DNA of 43,620 nt, from contig NZ_JAUDRJ010000003.1 of assembly GCF_030382115.1 (NCBI RefSeq), positions 4,475,497 through 4,519,116 on the forward strand. The letters are read 5' to 3'. Of the stretch, positions 1 through 9,077 are shown one piece after another. The DNA comes from Nostoc sp. GT001 (GTDB lineage: Bacteria; Cyanobacteriota; Cyanobacteriia; Cyanobacteriales; Nostocaceae). Below the pieces are notes generated by a model. The model was not told the DNA's origin and made no database searches. It saw nothing but the letters and a program-made list of their open reading frames with translations. Position 1 is the stretch's first letter. The number at the start of each line of letters is the position of its first letter. Made by a program: the position numbers and the translations under genes.

Positions 1-57
1 TAAAATATACGCTCTAAGTTCTTGTCGGGACATTTTGCTAAAGTTGGGCTTCGTCAT
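1..57 (-). CDS. 5' end of small cyanobacterial protein (DUF6887-like), partial
   Basis: The minus strand opens with an ATG at 57 and reads 19 codons to the window edge: MTKPNFSKMSRQELRAYIL. A GAGGG ribosome-binding site lies about 7 bases upstream. The motif MSRQELRAY resembles the start of a family of short cyanobacterial proteins (I recall these as DUF6887) that often sit next to a second small unknown gene. The family name is from memory and only 19 residues are visible, so function is unknown. Confidence 0.55.
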   Translation of the reverse strand, partial: MTKPNFSKMSRQELRAYIL

Positions 58-163
58 CGTTAAACCCTCATTGACCATCGGAAAATGAATTTGGGCATTG
101 TACACTATAAAATTTGGCTTTATTTGATAGTTTGCGGCTTGATTTGGACATTTTTTAGTCGGG

Positions 164-1129
164 CTAAGTCCAAGCACGGAAGAATGTACTATCTTCCCAG
201 ACATTAGCAGCCCGCCCTGCGATCGCTGTCAATTCTTCCTTTTTGAGAGGTACAAAAGCCCGCGCTATCTTGACATTATTTTCTAATTGTGGAACTGTCT
301 GTGCCGCAACCACGCAACAATGAACCCCAGGCTGAGACAGTGTGTAACCTAAAGCTTCCTCCATACCTGTCAACGCACCTGATTTAAACAGCCGACCATA
401 AGCCGGGACTTTCATCGCAATCACACCAACATTTTTTTCTTGAGCAACTGGTAGAACCACTGGGATAAATGGACGTGGGTGGTGTTTGTCGGCGGCATTC
501 ACAGGAATCAGTGTAGTGTGGAAAGGGTAGCGACGTAACCCTTCAGCAATTACTTGAGGGTCGTGATGTCCGGTGATCCCAGCAAAACGCACCAATTTTT
601 GTTCTATAGCTTCTTCTAAAGCTTTAATTGCACCAGATGGACTAAAAATGGTGTCGAGTTCTTCCGAAAAAGAGACACGATGCAACTGCCACAAATCGAG
701 ATAATCTGTATTGAGACGTTTAAGCGATCGCTCCAATTCTCGCCATGCACCATCCCGATCTCTTTGATCGGTCTTGCTTGCTAGAAACAGCTTTGAGCGA
801 TGGGGTGGTAGCACTTTGCCTAAATAATCTTCACTCGGCCCATAAGTAGCTGCTGTATCAAAGTAGCGAATGCCAAGTTCCAGCGCTCTTTGAATAATTG
901 CTGTCGCATCACTCTCTTTTCCTTCGCCGCCGGATAGTGGCATTTGTCCTGCTCCAAAGCCGAAGATAGGCAGATTTACTTTCGTGCGTCCCAGTACCCG
1001 TTCTGGCATAGTTGATGGCGGTGTGGCAGTGTTGGTAGTGTTTTGCTCAAAAGCATTAGTTGCCACAATACCTCCAGTTACAGCAATGCTAGTAATTAGG
1101 AAATTACGCCGCGTTTTTCCTTCTGTCAT
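164..1129 (-). CDS. Aldo/keto reductase with Tat-type signal
   Basis: NAD(P)H-dependent aldo/keto reductase of 321 residues. A twin-arginine motif (TRRNFLITS, residues 6-14) precedes a hydrophobic stretch, so Tat export or membrane anchoring is likely. The AKR tetrad elements are visible: FDTAATYG (Asp and Tyr), LASKTD (Lys) and LWQLHR (His). Seen: the motifs and full family length. Inferred: periplasmic or thylakoid-lumen location. The substrate cannot be told from sequence. The gene stands alone between a small minus-strand gene and a membrane protein on the same strand; no operon is evident. Confidence 0.88.
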   Translation of the reverse strand: MTEGKTRRNFLITSIAVTGGIVATNAFEQNTTNTATPPSTMPERVLGRTKVNLPIFGFGAGQMPLSGGEGKESDATAIIQRALELGIRYFDTAATYGPSEDYLGKVLPPHRSKLFLASKTDQRDRDGAWRELERSLKRLNTDYLDLWQLHRVSFSEELDTIFSPSGAIKALEEAIEQKLVRFAGITGHHDPQVIAEGLRRYPFHTTLIPVNAADKHHPRPFIPVVLPVAQEKNVGVIAMKVPAYGRLFKSGALTGMEEALGYTLSQPGVHCCVVAAQTVPQLENNVKIARAFVPLKKEELTAIAGRAANVWEDSTFFRAWT

Positions 1130-1302
1130 GATTGGCTTCGGGAGCGAAATAACTTTTATTATAAAATTTTAGCTAGGGAGAATTAATCGGATATCCTTCT
1201 AAAGCATAGATTTCAGTGTCGAGCAAAGGACATTCTTCTAGATATAGCCTTGTAGCTTCTTTAAGACTCCTTTTTCTAGTTTAGCTTTGAGGTGCGATCG
1301 CA

Positions 1303-2466
1303 TTACTTGTTACCAAGGGAATTTTTTTCAGCGTAGTTGAGATTTATTTGATATTCTTTAATTTTTTGTTGGGCTACTACATAACTTGGGCTAGAAGATG
1401 GCACAGTTTTCAGAAGTGCGATCGCAGCTTCCCACTGACTCACAACTGTCTTCCACTCATCTGGAGATTTTGCTGATTGAGTCAGGTTAGCTGCATTAAT
1501 TGCTTTACTTACTGCCTCTCGGAATGTATCAGTTTGGAGTAACACAGTCGGCGATTCTGAAGCTACTGGTGAGGGTGTAACTAATACAGGCTTTGATGGT
1601 ATTTGTGTTGAACTTTTAGAAGTTAGGGGGAGTCTTTCTGAAAATCTTGAATAAAAGTAGATTCCTAGAGAAATTGAAAATATTATAAAAACGAACAACA
1701 ACTTTTTATTTAAACTACGATCCTTCCGTCGAGTCTCGATAATTATATTTTGTTCATTATTCGATAAAATATTCGATTTTATTTTGTGCAAACCCATTTC
1801 TTGGTGCAATCTATCAACTTCTTCCTCTGAATTTAAATTAATATTTGATTTACTTGTATCTTTTTCTTTATTGCCAGAATAAGCAGATATTATTCGATGT
1901 CTTACCAAATATTCAATTTGATAAATCAGTGCGCCAGTAGAAATGTAGAATAGCCCAAACATTAATACTATACTATTATTGATATTTTGTATTTGTGTAT
2001 AGTATTCAATTTGTCTGTCGTAGCTCTGATAAAATAATGGTAGAAGCATTGTACAAAAAAAAGCTGCTACCAGTGTAGAAATTGTAATTACAAGCCAAGC
2101 GTACAATCCTTCCCACCAACTCATTATTCCTGGTAATAACCCTTTTGTTCTACCTATTTCTGGTGCCTGAATTACTGATATAAACCGACTTATGAGCAAG
2201 TGTAATAAGTGGTGAGTAAAAGAAATAATAGGAATTGGAGATAGCATTAACAGTATTGTAAATATAGCAAATAATTCCGAGCTTTTTACAATATATGTGA
2301 TATGGTAGCCTAACTTTCCAGGGTTCTTGAGTACAAATATAATAGTGCTCAACAATAAGTTTAAAATCAATGCTTTTAACCAAGAGCTAGGATAAGGAAA
2401 CCATAAAGGCCAGTAAAATTTTCGTAATTTTTGCTTAATAACTTCCTGATTATTCGGCTGCGTCAT
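1303..2466 (-). CDS. Multi-spanning membrane protein with C-terminal periplasmic-type domain
   Basis: A 387-residue protein of unknown function. Hydrophobic segments lie at about residues 28-46, 65-87, 119-148 and 168-186, followed by a charged cytoplasmic-type region and another membrane segment near 254-271. The C-terminal 75 residues (from FREAVSKAINAANL) resemble a short helical module seen on many cyanobacterial proteins, containing SPDEWKTVVSQWEAAIALL and a KTVPSSSPSY stretch. It starts MTQPN, as does the next gene upstream, and both share an upstream element. AT content is high. Function unknown; membrane location inferred from hydropathy. Confidence 0.75.
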   Translation of the reverse strand: MTQPNNQEVIKQKLRKFYWPLWFPYPSSWLKALILNLLLSTIIFVLKNPGKLGYHITYIVKSSELFAIFTILLMLSPIPIISFTHHLLHLLISRFISVIQAPEIGRTKGLLPGIMSWWEGLYAWLVITISTLVAAFFCTMLLPLFYQSYDRQIEYYTQIQNINNSIVLMFGLFYISTGALIYQIEYLVRHRIISAYSGNKEKDTSKSNINLNSEEEVDRLHQEMGLHKIKSNILSNNEQNIIIETRRKDRSLNKKLLFVFIIFSISLGIYFYSRFSERLPLTSKSSTQIPSKPVLVTPSPVASESPTVLLQTDTFREAVSKAINAANLTQSAKSPDEWKTVVSQWEAAIALLKTVPSSSPSYVVAQQKIKEYQINLNYAEKNSLGNK

Positions 2467-2504
2467 AACCTATAAATGTAAAAAATAAATTATTGTCTAT
2501 CTTA

Positions 2505-2540
2505 TGATTCCCTATTTACACTTATAAGCAACATTATCGG
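2505..2540 (-). promoter_or_regulatory. Upstream element shared with the neighbouring gene (copy 1)
   Basis: About 39 bases upstream of the start at 2466 is a block reading GATTCCCTATTTACA on the plus strand, followed by TAAGCAACATT. A diverged copy lies at 3218-3254 upstream of the other MTQPN gene (GATTCCCTCTTGACA, TAAGTAACATT). Conservation in a non-coding stretch suggests a common promoter or operator, or simply a duplication. Confidence 0.4.
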
Positions 2541-2650
2541 AACTTTTATCTTCCTATATTTAAAGTTAGTTGAGCTGGATTTGTCATATCTCTTGTAAAA
2601 AACCACATTGGAGACTGTTTCCTACATGATTATGTAAAGTGAATTAAATA

Positions 2651-3172
2651 CTAACGTTCCTTTGTAATCACAGAACTACCATTACTAATACTTACTTTTT
2701 GAATAAAAACGTCAGTACAAGAGGATAAAATATCAGTACTGATTTGATTAGCAATAAATTCAAAATCTTGGTTTGTTAATCCCTGTGCCGTATCGCCACT
2801 GAAGTTAATACAAATAGTTAGAATTTGAGGATTGTTAGAAGAATGTTCATTATCTACTGGTTCTAAATCATCTTCTACCATGCCCAAATCAAACTCTTTA
2901 CTCCAAGCTGGAAACTCCTTATATGTTTGTTGTCCATAAACTTTGACTCTTTCAATAGATGCAGCCCCTAAAGCTGTTAACCCTTTGCGGATAAATGCAA
3001 CTAAAATTTGCTGATTTGGTACTTGGGCAGATTCTAGCGTTACCTCTAAGCAAGCATCTTGTAAGGCAACTTTTGCGTTGATCCTTTTGGGGTGTAGGTG
3101 ACGGTTCATCAGAGATGCGATCGCTTCTGCATCTCCCTGTTTTGCAAGTTTTAGAATATTTGGCTGTGTCAT
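2651..3172 (-). CDS. Cyanobacterial unknown with MTQPN-type N-terminal domain
   Basis: About 173 residues. I place the start at the ATG at 3172 (MTQPNILKLAKQGDAEAIAS) rather than 33 bases upstream, because that N-terminus matches the usual start of this cyanobacterial domain and that of the neighbouring gene. The domain (about residues 1-95, with KGLTALGAASIERVKVYG and FPAWSKEFDLG) is often attached to other modules in Nostoc; here an acidic linker and about 65 further residues follow. No catalytic motif is seen. Function unknown. Confidence 0.7.
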   Translation of the reverse strand: MTQPNILKLAKQGDAEAIASLMNRHLHPKRINAKVALQDACLEVTLESAQVPNQQILVAFIRKGLTALGAASIERVKVYGQQTYKEFPAWSKEFDLGMVEDDLEPVDNEHSSNNPQILTICINFSGDTAQGLTNQDFEFIANQISTDILSSCTDVFIQKVSISNGSSVITKER

Positions 3173-3217
3173 AACCAGTAAAAGAGAAAATCTAGAAAAA
3201 TACACTTATATTCTCAG

Positions 3218-3254
3218 GATTCCCTCTTGACAGCCTTAAGTAACATTGTGATGC
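3218..3254 (-). promoter_or_regulatory. Upstream element shared with the neighbouring gene (copy 2)
   Basis: Counterpart of the block at 2505-2540, about 45 bases upstream of the start at 3172. GATTCCCT, ACA and TAAG-AACATT are conserved while flanking bases are not. Confidence 0.4.
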
Positions 3255-3413
3255 AAGATATCAGCTAACCTGGGCTAAAATATTTAGTATAAAGATAGTC
3301 ATTTACAGACTTTTACAAAAATATATTTTCCCTGTATCAACATCAAAAACTCTTGTTTTTGTGCTTGCCAAATTAACAGGATTAATATTAATCAGTTAAT
3401 TCCAATTTTCAAT

Positions 3414-4079
3414 ATGAAATTTTACCGAGATCATGCTTGGCCTTCAACGCTAGAAGAAGCCATAGTTATCCAAGAAACGCTGCAAAATCAAGTAATTACT
3501 GAGGATCAACTGCAAGAACCCATCCAGTACGTTGCTGGAGTGGATATGGGTTTTGAAGCTGATGGAACAATTAGCCGTGCTGCTGTTGCAGTGCTGAGTT
3601 TTCCTGATTTGCAAGTAATCGAGACAAGCCTAGCACATCGTCCTACAACCTTTCCTTATGTTCCTGGGTTTCTCTCATTTCGGGAAATTCCAGCCGTCCT
3701 TGATGCCCTGGAAAAGGTTAAAACAACACCAGATATCATTCTGTGTGATGGTCAAGGAATTGCTCATCCGCGCAGATTAGGTATAGCTAGCCATTTAGGG
3801 TTACTTATAGATATGCCGACAATTGGTGTAGCTAAGTCGAGGTTGATAGGTAAGCATGAAGAATTGGCAGAAACCAAAGGCAGCACACAACCACTAATAT
3901 ATAACGGTGAAACCATTGGGGCAGTTTTGCGATCGCGCACAGGAGTAAAACCACTGTACATCTCCAGTGGTCATCGAATTAGTTTACCGACAGCCATTGA
4001 CTATGTATTGCGCTGTACGCCCAAATATCGGCTACCAGAAACTACACGCATTGCTGATAAATTAGCGTCGGATAGATAA
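3414..4079 (+). CDS. nfi: Endonuclease V (deoxyinosine 3'-endonuclease)
   Basis: Endonuclease V of 221 residues, which nicks DNA near deoxyinosine (and in some species RNA at inosine) during repair of deaminated adenine. Family motifs are present: YVAGVDMGF (first metal Asp), the PYVPGFLSFRE loop, ILCDGQGIAHPRRLGIASHL (catalytic Asp) and IGVAKSRLIG. Length is normal for the bacterial enzyme. It is divergent from the minus-strand unknown gene upstream and is followed about 100 bases later by an FHA gene. No regulatory signal is obvious. Confidence 0.95.
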   Translation: MKFYRDHAWPSTLEEAIVIQETLQNQVITEDQLQEPIQYVAGVDMGFEADGTISRAAVAVLSFPDLQVIETSLAHRPTTFPYVPGFLSFREIPAVLDALEKVKTTPDIILCDGQGIAHPRRLGIASHLGLLIDMPTIGVAKSRLIGKHEELAETKGSTQPLIYNGETIGAVLRSRTGVKPLYISSGHRISLPTAIDYVLRCTPKYRLPETTRIADKLASDR

Positions 4080-4186
4080 AGCTTGTTGAAGTTTTTTCTA
4101 AATGCTTGCTTGCACCTACTCAATCATGTTAGGAATCGCACAGGAAGATGTTGAAGTAGCTAAATACGATTTACGAAGTTAGAACC

Positions 4187-4735
4187 ATGAACGCACTAAC
4201 TTTACAGTGGCACGATGCGGGTCAAGATAAAACTCAGAATATTTACGAACAACAGCCAAGTCAAAATCATGGCACTGTCCGCATCGGTCGCGATCCCATC
4301 CGGTGCGATATTGTTCTGAGTCATCCTACTGTGTCTGGACTCCACGTTGAAATCTTTTTTCATCACCAGCAACAACGCTTTTATATCAGGAATTTGCGAT
4401 CGCAAAATCCCCCCGTTATCGATGGACGGCAATTAGTCCAAGGTGAAATGCCGTTAACTGAGGGCACTAGTATCAATTTGGGACAAATAAAACTCAATGT
4501 TACAAGCATTTCCACAGGTAGCATTCCAGCAACGATTTTGCTACCACCCAATCCAGCAGTAAATCTCGGACATCACCATCACCCACAAACACCCCCCGCA
4601 CCACCGCTAGGAGTTTATGGCTTAGAATGCCCCAAATGTCATAAAGTTTCCCCAGGAGAGAATCTACAAATTGGCTGTCATTGGTGTGGAACATCTTTAG
4701 CTGCGGCTGTGAGTGTGTTGGTAGTTAGGAGTTAG
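4187..4735 (+). CDS. FHA-domain protein with C-terminal zinc ribbon
   Basis: 182 residues. The N-terminal part (about 25-105) is a forkhead-associated domain with the signature elements VRIGRDP, LSHPTVSGLHVEI and the downstream IRNL segment, so it probably binds phosphothreonine peptides. A His/Pro-rich linker (GHHHHPQTPPAPP) leads to a zinc-ribbon-like end, LECPKCHKVSPGE followed by CHWCG, with four Cys as metal ligands. The last codons AGG AGT TAG lie in a heptamer-type repeat (TTAGGAGT), so the extreme C-terminus may be repeat-derived. The next gene also carries an FHA domain, which suggests a common phosphosignalling role. Confidence 0.85.
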   Translation: MNALTLQWHDAGQDKTQNIYEQQPSQNHGTVRIGRDPIRCDIVLSHPTVSGLHVEIFFHHQQQRFYIRNLRSQNPPVIDGRQLVQGEMPLTEGTSINLGQIKLNVTSISTGSIPATILLPPNPAVNLGHHHHPQTPPAPPLGVYGLECPKCHKVSPGENLQIGCHWCGTSLAAAVSVLVVRS

Positions 4736-4740
4736 GGAAT

Positions 4741-4772
4741 GGGGAGCAGGGGAGCAGGGGAGCAGAGGAGAA
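4741..4772. repeat. GGGGAGCA tandem-type repeat
   Basis: Three to four near-copies of GGGGAGCA in tandem. The same unit appears reverse-complemented near 27592-27612 and 35680-35700, so it is a dispersed low-complexity repeat of this genome. Confidence 0.75.
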
Positions 4773-4794
4773 CGAACGGTGACTATTAAAGCCA

Positions 4795-4829
4795 ATGACA
4801 AATGACAAATGACAAATGACAAATGACTT
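4795..4829. repeat. Heptamer tandem repeat (STRR), unit ATGACAA
   Basis: Five ATG triplets occur exactly 7 bases apart (4795, 4802, 4809, 4816, 4823) in units of ATGACAA. Short tandem heptamers are a known feature of heterocystous cyanobacteria. The fourth unit supplies the likely start codon of the downstream gene. Confidence 0.9.
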
Positions 4830-6774
4830 ACAAATCCAATTGAGTTGGGACGAACCGGCGACGGGTGAACGGCGAGAACCACTGTTGAATATGCCAATCG
4901 CTTTTGGTCGAGAATTTGCTCGCTTACCTGCTGAACTCAGGGGAGTGCGGGTTTCTCGGATGCTACTTAACAGTAATGAAGTTTCTCGCTACCATGCCCT
5001 AATTGACTGGGAACAAGATCATTTAGTAGTGATTGATCAAGGTAGCGTTAACGGTGTCTATGTCAATGGTCAACCACAAACGCGCAGTGTTCTAGTTAAT
5101 GGCGATACGTTGCAAATTGGCCCGTATTTGATTGCAGTGACATTTGGTGCTAACGCCGCTGAACCAGATACTAGCGCCCCTTCAACGATTCACTTCAACG
5201 CAAATACCAATCGCCCAGACCCCAGTTTGCCTGTAGTTCAGCCGCTAGCGCCCGTGGCAAGTAATTTCCCGCCATTGGCGTTTCAGGCGCAAAAAGTCTC
5301 TGTGCAAGCACTTCATGCTACGGGATTACCGGTAGATGAATCTGATTATCTAGCGATCGGGGCGGGATTGGGTAGCTTTGTTTGGGCTGATTTGCTGCGA
5401 ATTAGTGGTGTGCGTGCTGACAAAATTGTGGCTTTGGGATTAGAGGCGGAACCTTATGCCCGTTACAAGCGCCTCTGTCTGAATTCGCAAATTCCCTTAT
5501 ATGAAAGACTGCGTTCTAATTCTGATTCTTGTCCCGATAATATTTGGGGTTGGCCTAGTTATGCCTTGCGGGAAGCTTGGGGAGACTTAAGCAAGGGAGA
5601 GATAAAGTCAGCATTCAAGTATTTATGGCAAGTGTTTGCTGAACCAACATTTGCAGAAACTTATACTCCCCGTGCGGGTAATGTCTTTGATTCCATAGAC
5701 AGGGAGACGAAGCGCATTGACTGGAATCAAATTTATCGTTATGGGCGAGTTAGGGTAATTCGCAAAACCGATGATGGCAGATATTGCGTAGCCTATTCTC
5801 GCGGTCCAGGAAATTATGCTTTTTTAGTTAGTCGTTATTTACATTTAGCTACTGGATATCCAGCAATTCAGTTTTTGCCAGATTTGCAAGCTTATAGAGA
5901 AAAATATCAAGATTTTAAATCTGTAGTTAATGCTTACGAAGCTCACGATCATGTTTATGAGCAACTAGAGCAACATGGTGGTACGGTATTGATTCGGGGG
6001 CGGGGAATTGTGGCTTCGCGGATTGTGCAGCGGATTTATGAAGCCAGAAAACGAAATCGGAATATTGCAGTTTTGCACTTAATGCGATCGCCTAAACCTC
6101 AAGGCAACAAATTTCAAAATACTCAGCGCCTAGTCAAAAATCATTACGAATTTCAACCCTTTAACTGGCCAAAAGCCTGTTGGGGCGGCGAACTCCGGGC
6201 AATGTTAGAAAAGGCCAGTCCCGATGAACGCAAGCGTTTACTAGCAGACTGGGGTGGAACTACCACCGCCGACCGCCAAGACTGGCAGCAAATTACTGCC
6301 CAAGGGTTAAGCGAAGGCTGGTATCAAATTACCTTCGGAGAGGTTCTGGATGTAGAACGAGATGCCCAAAACCGGACTATTACCCGTATCCGAGAACAAA
6401 GCTTTGGGGAAATGAAATTGCTAGCCGACTTTATTGTTGATGCTACTGGACTAGATGCCAAAGTAGATACCAATCCCCTCTTAGCGGATTTGGTGAAACA
6501 TTACAATCTCCCAGTCAATCACCTGGGGCGATTGACTGTAGCGAACAATTTTGAATTGGTAGAAATGCGTAGCGATCGAGGTCAAATGTATGCTGCGGGA
6601 GCTATCACTTTAGGTGGCCCTTATGCCGCAGTTGATAGTTTTTTGGGTTTGCAGTACGCCGCATTAGTCGCTGTTGATGGACTGGCCGCAGTTCGTGCGC
6701 CTGGAGTCCAAAGGTTGAATGTTGTAAGTTCTTTTAGACAATGGTTGAAGTGGGTGTTAAATCAATCACCTTAG
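4816..6774 (+). CDS. FHA-flavoprotein fusion (FHA plus FAD/NAD(P)-binding oxidoreductase)
   Basis: 652 residues. Residues 1-110 form an FHA domain (FGREFARL, MLLNSNEVSRYHALIDW, GSVNGVYVNGQ). After a Pro-rich linker, residues 175-640 resemble class B flavin monooxygenase-like proteins: a first dinucleotide fold at YLAIGAGLGSFVWADLLR, a second at GGTVLIRGRGIVASRIVQRI and an ATG-type motif FIVDATGLDAK. Seen: both modules in one frame. Inferred: a flavoenzyme recruited or regulated through phosphothreonine binding. Substrate unknown. The start codon is one of several ATGs in a heptamer repeat; 4816 is the one open in this frame. Confidence 0.82.
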   Translation: MTNDLQIQLSWDEPATGERREPLLNMPIAFGREFARLPAELRGVRVSRMLLNSNEVSRYHALIDWEQDHLVVIDQGSVNGVYVNGQPQTRSVLVNGDTLQIGPYLIAVTFGANAAEPDTSAPSTIHFNANTNRPDPSLPVVQPLAPVASNFPPLAFQAQKVSVQALHATGLPVDESDYLAIGAGLGSFVWADLLRISGVRADKIVALGLEAEPYARYKRLCLNSQIPLYERLRSNSDSCPDNIWGWPSYALREAWGDLSKGEIKSAFKYLWQVFAEPTFAETYTPRAGNVFDSIDRETKRIDWNQIYRYGRVRVIRKTDDGRYCVAYSRGPGNYAFLVSRYLHLATGYPAIQFLPDLQAYREKYQDFKSVVNAYEAHDHVYEQLEQHGGTVLIRGRGIVASRIVQRIYEARKRNRNIAVLHLMRSPKPQGNKFQNTQRLVKNHYEFQPFNWPKACWGGELRAMLEKASPDERKRLLADWGGTTTADRQDWQQITAQGLSEGWYQITFGEVLDVERDAQNRTITRIREQSFGEMKLLADFIVDATGLDAKVDTNPLLADLVKHYNLPVNHLGRLTVANNFELVEMRSDRGQMYAAGAITLGGPYAAVDSFLGLQYAALVAVDGLAAVRAPGVQRLNVVSSFRQWLKWVLNQSP

Positions 6775-6995
6775 TATTATGAGGCAGGGGGCAGGAGGAA
6801 TAGAGTATTTATTTTAACTAAACCTGTAATCGCCACAATCACAGTGGCAATTCCCCCAATGGACAATAAAGTTAAAAATGCCGCCGCCAGAATAATTCCT
6901 GGGTTGTGCGATCGCTCTTGTCGATTCCCATCACACAGACAAAAGCGATCGCAAGTATTTTTACTTTTCCCTTTTTACTGGCGTTGACTCGCACA

Positions 6996-9077
6996 TTACG
7001 AATTCGGCTCTCCCAATAACACAATTGAGCATTTCAATTCTTGAATCATCTGCGTTGTCACTTCGCTGACTGCTAATCCTCCGGCTGTGCGATAACGAAC
7101 GGAACGTAATACTGCTAAATCAAACGCCTGAGCTTCCCGAATTACGACTCTAGCGACATCATCACCCCTGATTGTTTGGATATTCGTATTCACCTGTAAC
7201 TGGCTTTTAGAAGCGATATCAGACAATTGAGATACAAATCTTTCTACTCGATTTGGGGGTGATTTGCGATCGCATACGTGTAACAGCACAACTTCCGCCT
7301 GATTGACATCAGCCAAAATCTGGGCAAACCTTAAAGCACCAATGGTTTGGCGTGTTAAGTCTCCAACTGGTACAAGAATTCTTTGGATTGTCTTGGGACT
7401 GCTCAAGAGGCGTGTAACTGCAACTGGACAGTGAGAAGACCAAAACACGCTATCAATGACATTACCAAATAAGCGGGCACGTAAACCTGTTGTCCGCGAC
7501 CAACCCATCACCACTAAACTAGCGTTTTGTTCTCGACTTGTGCGGCTAATTGCCAAAGCTATATCATCGTCAATCCGATTTGCAGGTGAAACTTCTACAT
7601 CAAATTCTTGACTGATTTCTCTAGCTAAACTTAATCTTTGCTGACTCTGATCGAGCGCTGTTACTAATTGTGGATCGTCCATGTGAATATGTGCCCTAGT
7701 AATAGCTAATGGCACAATTTTTCCAGATTCATGACTAGCCAGTAGTGCTGCCATTTCTATTAGATAGCGTTGCGTTTGAGGGTTGTATATTGGTACTACT
7801 ACAGTAAATGGATATGGTTTTTGCTCTACTAATTGAGTTTCATTACCTTCCCACCAAGTTGCCAAACTATCTGTTTCAAAATCTGTCTGAGAAAGCTGCA
7901 ATGAAGAAGCAAATCGTGCTGTTATTATGAGGCCCAAAATTGCAGTCACCAGCATGAGAACAATCACACTGTTTAAAACACCTTCATTGATTAATCGCTC
8001 ACCTACAGGGTTTCTAGTTTGATATGCAACTAAGGCTGCTGCTAGTGTGGCTGCTACCTGTGGTAGTGACAACGACCACATTGTTAGCAATTCCGCCGTA
8101 TTATAGCGGTATAAAAGTTTGGCTAAGAATGCCGCGATAAATTTGCTGCCAATCAAAGCTACTACAATTACCACAGTCAACCAAACTGAACTGAGAGTTC
8201 TTATAAATGCAGGAATATCAATCAATAATCCCATGTCCACAAAGAAACAAGGAATAAATAAAACACTGCCAATAAACTCAATCTTTTCTTTGACTGGGCT
8301 ACGTCCTAGAACGTCATTGACTGCTAAACCTGCTAAAAAAGCACCAACAATTTTTTCAATTCCAATTACCTGCGCTCCGACAGATGCCAAAAATAATGCT
8401 AGTAATATAAACAAAAACTGGTTACTTTGTTCATCTCCAGATCGGCGAAAAAACTCTTTTCCCGCCCAGTCAAAGCCAAATAGAACAACAGCAGAGTAAA
8501 TTGCTAATCCTCCTAATAAAGTCGCTAAACTCAAGGCGGAGAATTGCCCTCCATGAATTCCCACACAAATTGCCAACACTAACAAAGCACCAGTGTCAGT
8601 AAAAATTGTTGCCCCAATGGTGACGGTTACAGCTTCATTTGTTACTACTCCCAAACGACTCACAATTGGATACGCTAAGAGTGTATGAGATGCCAGTAAA
8701 GAACCAATTAAGACAGAGGTATTCCAACTAAAATTGAATAAACGTCCAACAGCAATGCCAGCAATTAGTGGTACTAAGAATGTTAGAATGCCAAACCCAA
8801 TTGAGCGGTTTTTAGTTTTACGGAACTGCTCTAAGTCAATTTCTAAACCTGCCACGAACATCAAATAAATCTTGCCAATATCCGAGAGCAGATTGATTGT
8901 TTCAGACTCAGAATTCAATAACTTTAGTCCATTTTGCCCCAAGACTACGCCTGCTACTAACAAACCCACTAATCCAGGTAGTCGCAGTCGCTCAAATATC
9001 GGAGGGACAGTAAAGATTACTGTTAGAAGAATTGTAAATGCAACAATAGGACTGTCTGTGAGCGAGTTCAGTGTCAT
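6996..9077 (-). CDS. CPA2-type cation:proton antiporter with C-terminal universal-stress domains
   Basis: 693 residues. Residues 1-390 contain about 12 hydrophobic segments of a KefB/NhaS-type monovalent cation:proton antiporter (PPIFERLRLPGLVGLLVAGV, AGLEIDLEQF, LAYPIVSRLG, EKIVGAFLAGLAVNDVLG). Two cytoplasmic UspA-like domains follow, at about 410-550 (SLVVMGWSRTTGLRARLFG, a nucleotide-loop-like stretch) and 555-690 (RILVPVGDLTR). The family role is Na+ or K+ exchange for H+ and pH or salt homeostasis; ion choice is not deducible. The Usp domains may sense nucleotides (inference). It is a stand-alone minus-strand gene facing the FHA gene. Confidence 0.88.
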   Translation of the reverse strand: MTLNSLTDSPIVAFTILLTVIFTVPPIFERLRLPGLVGLLVAGVVLGQNGLKLLNSESETINLLSDIGKIYLMFVAGLEIDLEQFRKTKNRSIGFGILTFLVPLIAGIAVGRLFNFSWNTSVLIGSLLASHTLLAYPIVSRLGVVTNEAVTVTIGATIFTDTGALLVLAICVGIHGGQFSALSLATLLGGLAIYSAVVLFGFDWAGKEFFRRSGDEQSNQFLFILLALFLASVGAQVIGIEKIVGAFLAGLAVNDVLGRSPVKEKIEFIGSVLFIPCFFVDMGLLIDIPAFIRTLSSVWLTVVIVVALIGSKFIAAFLAKLLYRYNTAELLTMWSLSLPQVAATLAAALVAYQTRNPVGERLINEGVLNSVIVLMLVTAILGLIITARFASSLQLSQTDFETDSLATWWEGNETQLVEQKPYPFTVVVPIYNPQTQRYLIEMAALLASHESGKIVPLAITRAHIHMDDPQLVTALDQSQQRLSLAREISQEFDVEVSPANRIDDDIALAISRTSREQNASLVVMGWSRTTGLRARLFGNVIDSVFWSSHCPVAVTRLLSSPKTIQRILVPVGDLTRQTIGALRFAQILADVNQAEVVLLHVCDRKSPPNRVERFVSQLSDIASKSQLQVNTNIQTIRGDDVARVVIREAQAFDLAVLRSVRYRTAGGLAVSEVTTQMIQELKCSIVLLGEPNS

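Noticed and set aside
4795..4829. Tandem heptamers as a CRISPR-like array
   Set aside because: Units are 7 bases with no spacers; they are short tandem repeats.
8119..8499. Plus-strand open frame of 126 codons inside the antiporter gene
   Set aside because: Shadow of membrane-segment codons of a strongly supported minus-strand gene; no recognisable content.
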